Source: Marinicella sediminis (GTDB lineage: Bacteria; Pseudomonadota; Gammaproteobacteria; Xanthomonadales; Marinicellaceae). Taken from it: a stretch of DNA of 64,000 bases. The notes beneath the pieces are model-generated. The model was not told the DNA's origin, made no database searches, and saw nothing but the letters and a program-made list of their open reading frames with translations. Below, piece after piece: positions 53,109 to 61,700 of the stretch (position 1 is the stretch's first letter; each line of letters starts with the position of its first letter). The position numbers and the translations under genes are program-made. The stretch is taken from the NCBI RefSeq assembly GCF_002000055.1, contig NZ_MVBD01000005.1:124001-188000 (forward strand), read 5' to 3'.

Positions 53109-56100
53109 GCGCACGGACATCAAAAGCATTCTGGTACTGGGCGCTGGGCCAATTGTAATTGGTCAGGCCTGTGAGTTTGATTATTCGGGAACTCAGGCTT
53201 GTAAAGCTTTGAAGGATGAAGGGTACCGGGTCATTCTGGTGAACTCTAATCCGGCCACCATCATGACCGATCCGGAAACTGCCGACAGTATTTATATCCA
53301 ACCGATCAATTGGAAAACCGTGGCCTCCATCATCGAACGTGAACGCCCTGATGCTTTGTTACCGACCATGGGTGGACAAACGGCTTTAAATTGTTCTCTT
53401 GATCTGGTCAGCCAGGGTGTACTTGAACAATATAATGTAGAAATGATCGGCGCATCGCGGGAAGCCATCGATATGGCTGAGGACCGCGAACAATTCAGGG
53501 TGGCGATGGAAGAAATTGGTCTGGAATGTGCCAAGTCTTTTATTGTTCATGACATGGATGAAGCCAGGGTCGCACAAAAAGAAATCGGTTATCCGGTGAT
53601 CATCAGACCGTCATTCACCCTGGGCGGAACAGGAGGCGGAATTGCCTATAATCTGGAAGAATTTGAAGAAATCACCGCTGAAGGTCTGAAGCTGTCACCC
53701 ACCACTGAAGTTTTACTGGAAGAATCTTTGCTGGGTTGGAAAGAATACGAGATGGAAGTGGTGCGCGACAAAACCGATAATTGCATCATCATTTGTTCCA
53801 TTGAGAACCTCGATCCGATGGGCGTCCATACCGGTGATTCGATCACCGTGGCCCCTTCGCAAACGCTCACCGACAAAGAATACCAGGTGATGCGAGATGC
53901 GTCGCTGGCTGTGCTCAGAAAAATTGGTGTTGAAACCGGTGGTTCAAATGTACAATTCTCAGTCAATCCAGAAAATGGCCGGTTGATTGTGATTGAAATG
54001 AATCCCCGGGTTTCCCGCTCTTCAGCACTGGCATCCAAAGCCACAGGTTTCCCCATTGCCAAAGTGGCCGCGAAACTGGCCATCGGTTACACCCTTGATG
54101 AGTTACAAAATGAAATCACCGGTGGTGCAACGCCGGCTTCATTTGAGCCGACCATCGATTATGTGGTCACCAAAATCCCGCGGTTTGCTTTTGAAAAGTT
54201 TAACAACAGCGTGGATCGGCTGAGTACCCAGATGAAGTCTGTGGGCGAAGTGATGGCCATTGGCAGAACCTTCAATGAATCACTGCAAAAGGCATTGCGG
54301 GGACTGGAAACCGGTAAGAATGGGCTGGATCCAATGATATCCGGTGATGACATCAAAAATGGTTTTGATCTCACTAAAGAAATCCGGGAGCCCTCATCAG
54401 AGCGACTGTTTTATGTGGCCGATGCCTTCAGGCATGGTTACAGTTTGACTCAGGTCCATGAGATTTCCAAGATCGACCCCTGGTTCCTGGGACATATCGA
54501 GCGACTTGTGCGCATAGAAGAAGCTTTGCAGGACAGTCAATTGGCTGAATTGGATGAGCCGCAAATGAGACAGTTGAAACGTGAAGGCTTTGCCGATACC
54601 CGCCTGGCTCAACTGCTGAAGTGTTCTGAACAAGCTGTTCAACAACACCGCCAGTCATTGCAGGTGAGACCAGTATATAAGCGGGTTGACTCATGTGCCG
54701 CTGAATTTGAGGCGCCCACTGCGTATTTTTACTCAACATATGAACAGGTGTGTGAAGCGGCGCCAACAGATCGCCAAAAAATCATGATTCTGGGCGGAGG
54801 ACCCAACCGGATCGGGCAAGGTATTGAGTTTGATTATTGCTGTGTTCATGCCTCCATGGCCCTTAAGGAGGCAGGATTTGAAACCATCATGGTGAATTGT
54901 AATCCGGAGACTGTTTCGACCGATTATGACACCTCTGACCGGTTGTATTTTGAATCGCTGACCCTGGAAGATGTGTTGGAAATAGTGGCCATTGAAAAAC
55001 CTTCGGGCGTGATTGTTCAATATGGCGGACAAACACCATTGAATCTGGCTGAAGCCCTGGCTGACGCCGGGGTGCCAATCATTGGGTCTTCACCGCAGTG
55101 TATTGCCCGCGCTGAGGACCGTGAGCAGTTCAAGTCGATGTTGGATAAATTGGGTCTGAAACAACCGCCCAATGGCACAGTGACAGCGGTTGATCAGGCT
55201 GCTGCCGTTGCTGAGCGCATCGGCTTCCCATTGGTGGTCAGACCTTCTTTTGTACTGGGTGGCCGGGCCATGGAAGTGGTTCATTCACAAATTGAGTTGC
55301 AGCGTTACATGACCGAAGCAGTTCAGGTTTCCAATGAATCTCCGGTGCTGCTTGATCGATTTCTGGATCACGCCATCGAAGTTGATGTCGACATCATCTG
55401 TGATGGCAAAGACGTCTTGGTGGGAGGCATCATGGAGCACATTGAACAAGCCGGGGTTCACTCAGGAGATTCATCCTGCTGTATTCCACCGTTTACCCTC
55501 AGTGATGAAGTGCAGGCAGAACTGGCCAGGCAGTGTGAACTGATGGCCAGGGAATTGAATGTGGTGGGTCTGATGAATACCCAATTTGCGATTCAGGGGG
55601 ATGATATATATATTCTGGAAGTGAACCCGCGGGCGTCCAGAACCGTTCCATTTGTGTCCAAAGCCACTGGACTGCCCCTGGCTAAAATTGCCGCCAAATG
55701 CATGGCCGGTATCAGCCTGGCTGAGCAGGCTGTGGCACCACGATTGAAATTGAATCATTACTCCATCAAAGAACCGGTGTTCCCGTTTGTTAAATTCCCT
55801 GGAGTAGACCCGATTCTGGGCCCGGAAATGCGTTCGACTGGCGAAGTGATGGGCAGTGGGCGATCATTTGGTTCAGCAGTGGCGACCTCCAGATTGGCTG
55901 CCAGTGTGCATATGCCAAGAGATGGCAAGGCATTTGTCAGTGTTCGAGATGCTGATAAAGACCGACTGATTCCTCTGGCTAAACAACTCAGGGCTTTAAA
56001 TTTCGAACTGGTGGCCACACATGGTACTTGTCAGCTGTTGAGAAAAGCGGGCTTGTTCTGTGAAAGTGTCAATAAAGTCATTGAGGGCAGGCCGCACATC

Positions 56101-56313
56101 GTTGATAAGATAAAGAGCAAAGAAATAGACTTTATCATCAACACCACTGAAGGTGCTCAGGCCATTGCGGACTCTGCATCGATCAGAAAAGAAGCGCTCA
56201 AACAAAGCATCAATTACAGCACCACGATTGCGGGTGCCGCAGCCACCATTGCTGCGTATGATTACATCAACAAACATGAAGTGTATTCCCTGCAGGAATT
56301 GCACGAACATTGA
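53101..56313 (+). CDS. carB: Carbamoyl-phosphate synthase large subunit
   Basis: Makes carbamoyl phosphate from bicarbonate, ammonia and two ATP. 1070 residues from the ATG at 53101 (GGAGAAGG upstream). Two homologous ATP-grasp halves: first [20 protein letters not shown] and [14 protein letters not shown]; second [19 protein letters not shown] and [13 protein letters not shown]. Each carries the ATP-grasp metal residues ([36 protein letters not shown]). A C-terminal MGS-like allosteric domain (about 935-1070) is present. Length matches E. coli (1073). Ten bases separate it from greA. Confidence 0.98.
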   Translation: MGKRTDIKSILVLGAGPIVIGQACEFDYSGTQACKALKDEGYRVILVNSNPATIMTDPETADSIYIQPINWKTVASIIERERPDALLPTMGGQTALNCSLDLVSQGVLEQYNVEMIGASREAIDMAEDREQFRVAMEEIGLECAKSFIVHDMDEARVAQKEIGYPVIIRPSFTLGGTGGGIAYNLEEFEEITAEGLKLSPTTEVLLEESLLGWKEYEMEVVRDKTDNCIIICSIENLDPMGVHTGDSITVAPSQTLTDKEYQVMRDASLAVLRKIGVETGGSNVQFSVNPENGRLIVIEMNPRVSRSSALASKATGFPIAKVAAKLAIGYTLDELQNEITGGATPASFEPTIDYVVTKIPRFAFEKFNNSVDRLSTQMKSVGEVMAIGRTFNESLQKALRGLETGKNGLDPMISGDDIKNGFDLTKEIREPSSERLFYVADAFRHGYSLTQVHEISKIDPWFLGHIERLVRIEEALQDSQLAELDEPQMRQLKREGFADTRLAQLLKCSEQAVQQHRQSLQVRPVYKRVDSCAAEFEAPTAYFYSTYEQVCEAAPTDRQKIMILGGGPNRIGQGIEFDYCCVHASMALKEAGFETIMVNCNPETVSTDYDTSDRLYFESLTLEDVLEIVAIEKPSGVIVQYGGQTPLNLAEALADAGVPIIGSSPQCIARAEDREQFKSMLDKLGLKQPPNGTVTAVDQAAAVAERIGFPLVVRPSFVLGGRAMEVVHSQIELQRYMTEAVQVSNESPVLLDRFLDHAIEVDVDIICDGKDVLVGGIMEHIEQAGVHSGDSSCCIPPFTLSDEVQAELARQCELMARELNVVGLMNTQFAIQGDDIYILEVNPRASRTVPFVSKATGLPLAKIAAKCMAGISLAEQAVAPRLKLNHYSIKEPVFPFVKFPGVDPILGPEMRSTGEVMGSGRSFGSAVATSRLAASVHMPRDGKAFVSVRDADKDRLIPLAKQLRALNFELVATHGTCQLLRKAGLFCESVNKVIEGRPHIVDKIKSKEIDFIINTTEGAQAIADSASIRKEALKQSINYSTTIAGAAATIAAYDYINKHEVYSLQELHEH

Positions 56314-56323
56314 GGACCTATTT

Positions 56324-56800
56324 ATGAACAGAGCCCCAATCACCCAAAAGGGTGTAGAACTTTTGAAGGCGGAATTGAAACGGCTGAAGACCGTAGAACG
56401 GCCGAAAATCATTGACGCAGTGGCTGAGGCCAGGGCACATGGAGATCTCAAGGAAAATGCCGAATACCATGCCGCCAGAGAACAACAGTCATTCACCGAA
56501 GGACGCATTGCTGAACTGGAAGGCATCATATCGACAGCAGAAGTCATTGATGTGTCTAACCTGAACGTGGGTGATAAAGTGGTTTTCGGTGCCACGGTGG
56601 TACTTGAAGAAGATGAAACCGGTAAAGAAGTGACTTATCAGATCGTCGGTGATGCCGAAGCAGACATTGAGGCCGGGAAGATCTCCATCAGCTCGCCGGT
56701 TGCCCGTGCTCTGATTGGCAAAAGTGTTGATGACGAAATTGAAGTGCGTGCACCAGGTGGTGACAAGGTATATTTCATCGAAGAAATCAAATACATCTGA
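56324..56800 (+). CDS. greA: Transcription elongation factor GreA
   Basis: Stimulates RNA cleavage by stalled RNA polymerase. 158 residues, ATG with GAGG upstream. N-terminal coiled coil with the two acidic tip residues implied in [22 protein letters not shown] (about 32-52), C-terminal FKBP-like domain ending [23 protein letters not shown]. Length exactly as in E. coli (158). The carAB-greA order is a usual gammaproteobacterial block. An open frame extending upstream into carB is a shadow. Confidence 0.97.
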   Translation: MNRAPITQKGVELLKAELKRLKTVERPKIIDAVAEARAHGDLKENAEYHAAREQQSFTEGRIAELEGIISTAEVIDVSNLNVGDKVVFGATVVLEEDETGKEVTYQIVGDAEADIEAGKISISSPVARALIGKSVDDEIEVRAPGGDKVYFIEEIKYI

Positions 56801-56803
56801 TCA

Positions 56804-58537
56804 GTGGTGTCATCCATTCAGGTCATAAGAAGAGACATACCTGACCAGGACATCAAGGGTGGTGAACGACTTCACCACCTGATTCAACGGATTTACCTTG
56901 GCCGCGGGGTCAATGACCTCAGACAGGTGGATTACCGTTTTACTCACTTATACCGGCCAACGGGATTCCAGGGGCTGTCACAGGCTGCTGAACTGATCAT
57001 CTCCGCCATTCGCAAGCAACAGCGCATCGTGGTGGTGGGTGATTTTGATGCCGATGGGGCCACCTCCGCAGCCTTGATGATTCGCGGCTTGAAACAAATG
57101 GGTGCGTTACACACATCGTTTTTGGTGCCTAATCGGTTTGAATATGGATATGGGTTGACCACTGAGTTGGTCGATGAATTGGTTAAATTCAAAGCTGATC
57201 TGGTGATCACGGTAGACAATGGTATTTCATCCTTCAACGGGGTTAAAAAAGCCAAATCACTGGGCATGAATGTGATCATCACAGACCACCACCTGCCTCC
57301 GGATGAGTTGCCGCCTGCTGATGCCATTGTGAACCCCAATTGCCACCATGATGAGTTTCCCAGCAAAGCCCTGGCAGGTGTGGGTGTCGCGTTTTATGTG
57401 TTGGCAGCGGTGCGCGGGCAACTGCGCGATGCCGGTTATTTTTCTGCAAACGGTATCAGTGAGCCAAACGTGTCGCGTCTTTTCGACCTGGTCGCCCTGG
57501 GCACAGTGGCAGATTTGGTGCCATTGGATGAGAACAACCGGATCATGGTTGAAGGGGGATTGCGGCTGATTCGTCAGGGTCAATGCGTGCCTGGTATCAG
57601 TGCCTTGTTTGCAGTGGCAGGTATCAAACAACAGGAAGCCGACAGTAACGCCCTGGCATTCTATGTGGCACCGAGGCTCAATGCAGCGGGTCGGCTTGAA
57701 GACATGAGCATAGGGATCAACCTGCTGTTGACCGACGATCCGGTTGAAGCCAAAGAACTGGCAGCTCAACTGCATGACATCAATCAACAGCGAAAACACA
57801 TTCAGCAGGACATGCAGACTTTTGCAGATTCTGTGGTGGATGAATTGAAACAAAAGTCAGATTTGCCCGATGTGATATGTCTGTATCATAAGAACTGGCA
57901 TCAGGGCGTGGTTGGCTTACTGGCATCTAAAGTCAAAGAATACACCCACCGGCCAGTGGTGGCCTTTGCCCATGAACACCAGGGATCAGAATTCATCAAA
58001 GGCTCTTTGCGCAGCATCAAAGGCATTCACATCAGGGATGTGTTGGTTGCTGTTGATGTCAGAAACCCTGGACTGATCAAAAAATTTGGTGGCCATGCCA
58101 TGGCAGCAGGGCTTACCTTGAAAAAAACGAATTTGCAGCTTTTTCAACAAGCCTTCAGTGAACAGGTGAAGCATCAGCTGGCCGGGCAAACCCTTGAACG
58201 CAAGGTGGTAACCGATGGTTCGGTTGATTCATCAGATCTGTCATTGCACACCGCGGAACTGATCAGGCAGGCCGGTCCCTGGGGCCAGGCTTTTGAAGAG
58301 CCCTTGTTTGATGACTGGTTCATCATCAAGCAAAAAAGGCTCATTGGTGAACAGCATTGCAAGCTGGTGCTGCAAACCACTGATCAAAGCAAGCAAATTG
58401 ACGCCATTGCTTTTGGGTTTCATCCCAGTCAATTTGCAGAAGAGTCCCGCCAGACACATGTTTGTTATCAGTTGATGGTCAATGAGTTTCGTCAACGCCG
58501 GCGCTTGCAATTGAAAATTGAACACATCATCAAATAA
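56804..58537 (+). CDS. recJ: Single-stranded-DNA-specific exonuclease RecJ
   Basis: 5'-3' exonuclease of recombination and mismatch repair. 577 residues, GTG start at 56804 (a second GTG follows at 56807), three bases after greA. DHH-family motifs: VVVGDFDADGATSAAL (about 70-85), VTVDNGISSF (about 130), ITDHHLPPDELPPADAIVNPN (about 160-180), and the DHHA1 motif GHAMAAGLTL (about 430). The OB-like C-terminal domain is present. Length is typical. Confidence 0.95.
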   Translation: MVSSIQVIRRDIPDQDIKGGERLHHLIQRIYLGRGVNDLRQVDYRFTHLYRPTGFQGLSQAAELIISAIRKQQRIVVVGDFDADGATSAALMIRGLKQMGALHTSFLVPNRFEYGYGLTTELVDELVKFKADLVITVDNGISSFNGVKKAKSLGMNVIITDHHLPPDELPPADAIVNPNCHHDEFPSKALAGVGVAFYVLAAVRGQLRDAGYFSANGISEPNVSRLFDLVALGTVADLVPLDENNRIMVEGGLRLIRQGQCVPGISALFAVAGIKQQEADSNALAFYVAPRLNAAGRLEDMSIGINLLLTDDPVEAKELAAQLHDINQQRKHIQQDMQTFADSVVDELKQKSDLPDVICLYHKNWHQGVVGLLASKVKEYTHRPVVAFAHEHQGSEFIKGSLRSIKGIHIRDVLVAVDVRNPGLIKKFGGHAMAAGLTLKKTNLQLFQQAFSEQVKHQLAGQTLERKVVTDGSVDSSDLSLHTAELIRQAGPWGQAFEEPLFDDWFIIKQKRLIGEQHCKLVLQTTDQSKQIDAIAFGFHPSQFAEESRQTHVCYQLMVNEFRQRRRLQLKIEHIIK

Positions 58538-58552
58538 AACCGTCCGGTTTTT
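58536..58552 (+). terminator. Short terminator-like hairpin after recJ
   Basis: AAAACC (58536-58541), loop GTCC, GGTTTT (58546-58551) plus one T. The stem has only two or three GC pairs and overlaps the recJ stop codon, so it would be weak. Confidence 0.35.
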
Positions 58553-58714
58553 GCGATTCAACCCTTTATCAATCCAGGTGGTCGTCTCAATAATTGTTGT
58601 TGATGATGCGAAAACCAGGATACCTGGATAGTTTTGCTAAACAAAAAATTCTGAATGATTTTGTGATTGGTTGCTCAATTTTTTAAAAAGTAGGTGTAAT
58701 TCATTGAAATTTAA

Positions 58715-58742
58715 TTGTTCTGGTTTCAAAATAATCTATAGT
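58715..58742 (+). promoter_or_regulatory. Possible promoter of the DUF11 protein gene
   Basis: TTGTTC (58715-58720), a 16-base spacer and TATAGT (58737-58742) lie 44 bases before the ATG. The 248-base gap before the gene is AT-rich and also holds the dyad TTGAAA/TTTCAA at about 58703-58729. No other gene is visible in the gap. Confidence 0.35.
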
Positions 58743-58785
58743 GATCTGTATGATGCGGTCATGTAACGCAAAAGAGAGAAGGGAT

Positions 58786-61700
58786 ATGAAAGGGTTTAGT
58801 GTCAATAAATACATTTATTTTGTTCTGTTGTTGATGTCATCTGCCTGGGTACAGGCCCAGATAGATCTGGAAGTTTTGGACATTGGTGGTCCGTACTCTT
58901 TTCCAGGTGATGGTCAGAGTCACATGGTCAACCTGATGATTTCTAACAATGGAAACCAGGATGCAGTGGCAGGTGTGACGCTGAATTTCACTGAAGATGG
59001 TTCAGTTGACCCGAGTTTTGGATTTGATCCCAATGTGTTTTCATCTGAATGGGATTGTCCGGCATTTGATGTCAACAAGACTTGCACATACATTGGCACA
59101 TTTGCTCAGGGCACCATGACATTTCTGGATGTTGGTGTGGTGGTTCAACCAGGCATATTTGATTTTGCACCAGCCTTCAGTGTTCAGGTGGTTGATGACA
59201 ATGGTGATGAAATAAACCTGGCTAATAATGTCGCCTCTGTGGACATACAATACACCACGGGCAGTCAAACTGATTTCAGTGTTAATCTGCAAAACCCACA
59301 GCCTGTTACATTCCCGGTGGCCCAACCAGGGCCCACAGAATTTCGCACCATGTCTTTTGACATCACCAATTTGGGACCAAATGATGAAGGTGATCAAACC
59401 ACGGTGACTTTCGATATCGCACCTGCACTGGACGGGATCGCGCCCGCCAGTGCATCATCATCTGATCCGGCCTGGAATTGTATTCAAACGACCGGGCAGG
59501 TAATTTGTGATTATTTCAGTATCTACACCACAGGTTTGACAACCACCCTTGATTTACAGATTCCGGCGCCCACCACTGCCGGACCGGTCACCAATGCTGT
59601 TGGCGTCAGTATGTTCAATGTATTGGGTGACATTAATCCAGCCAATAACACCTTTCAGTATGATGTGGACTTCACCGCCGGACCAGGTGCAGCAGAAATT
59701 GAAGTGACTAAAGTGATCAACGGCGGACTGACCAGTGCCCCCTGGGGGACCAATGTCACTTACACGGTTGAGGTCAACAACACAGGAACTGCCACCGCCA
59801 ATAACGTGGCCCTGACTGATACCATCCCGCCGGGAGTGAGTTACGTCAGTCACCAAAACCTGGGACCAAATTTCATCTGTAGCTTTGCAGCCCCTACCAT
59901 CAGTTGTAATGCCCCAACACTGCCCAATACAGCAGCAGTTGACGGGGTGGAAATTACTGTTTTGGTAGATGGTAATGTGAGTGATTTGGTGACCAATACC
60001 GCCAGCAGCCCGTTTGCTGATGGTGACTCGTTGAACAACAGTGATTCGGTGTCGTTTGTCATTGATCCGTTTTCTGCAGACCTGAGTTCCACCAAAACAG
60101 TCAATGGTGCGACCACAGTGACCGAGGGCGATCCGGTTGAGTTCACCATAGGTATTGTCAATAACGGACCTGATGATGCATTCGATGTTCAGCTGATTGA
60201 TGACATCCCGGTAGGACTGACATTCGATGCCATTGTTACTGAAACCGGCATCTCCTGTGTGTTTGCCGGTGGCAATAACCAGGTCATATGTGATGCACCA
60301 ACTTTGACCAGCGGAAATTCACACACCGCTGTTGTTCGTTTTCTGACCAATGCCACAGGTGCAACGACCAACACAGTCACTTCGGTGTCTACCAATCCCG
60401 CTCATTTTGACCCGTTTACCAGTGATGCCAATCAGGCCACCGCCAATATCAACATTGTTGGTCCCAGTGCAGATCTGGATCTGACCATGGTGGCAGACAA
60501 CACCACCTATCTGGTGGGTGATTTGGTGACGCTGGATCTGACATTACATAATCCATTCGCCTCAACCGGAGCGCCACCCAATACCTCGGTCACCACGACA
60601 TTGCCTGCGGAGGTGGTGTTCAGTTCAGCACAGGTGACCAATGTGGGAGGTTGGAGTTGTGTCCATGACGGATCTCCCGCCGGTGGAGATGTGGTGTGTG
60701 ACAGTCAGGGGAATCCTGTGCCCATAGGTACCAACACCTTGATAGAAATCATCGCAGCTGCGGCATCAGCAGGCACAACCATCACCCCAAGTGCCGTGGT
60801 GACCAGTGATTTTGACCCTAATCCATCCAATGACACCGCATCCACGTCATTTGCCATTAATCCGGCCACTGCCGATTTATCGCTGATTTTTACCTCAACC
60901 GGTGGTTTGTATGTGCAGGGAGACCAGATTGCCTATACGGCTCAGGTAGCCAATCCAATGGTTTCTACTGCCAACCCTTCAGACACAGAAGTCACGTTTA
61001 ACCTGCCTTTTGAAGTCATCTTCAGCAGCACTGACGTCAGCGGAGCGCCAGGCTGGAATTGTATCCATGATGGGGCTCCTTCTGGGGGTGATGTGTTCTG
61101 TGATCGTGGTGGCGCGGCCTTCATCTCCAACAGTGTGGATGACATCACCGTGAATGTCCTTGCTGATCAGGTCGCCACCAATGCGATTGTGACTGCCACC
61201 ATCAGCAGTGCGGCAGACATCAATCCTGGCAATAACACAGCAAATCAGGCTGATGTGATAAATCCTGCTGTCAGTGACTTCAGCATTGCCAAAACCGTTA
61301 ATGGTACTAATTTTGTCATTGGTGATACTTTTACCTATGTGTTAACGGTCAATAACCCAGGTGGTTCAACGGCCAACCCGACTGATGTGGTCATCGAGGA
61401 TCAGTTACCTGCGGAAGTGTCATTTGATAATTTCGTGGTGGGCACCAATCTCGGTACACCGCTGAGTTGTGTCCATGATGGAGCCAATACCGGTGGGCAG
61501 GTTACCTGTGATACCGGCGGGGCACCTTTTCCGGTCAACGAAACAGTTACAGTAGACATCAATGTCACGGCTGCCAGTGCCAATAACAATGTCAATAACA
61601 CAGCCACCGTGGAAACCAGCACGGATCCTGATGGTGTGGCCAATAACAACAACGATAATGCACCGACTGTGGTCATCACTGGTCCATTACTGACCACCTT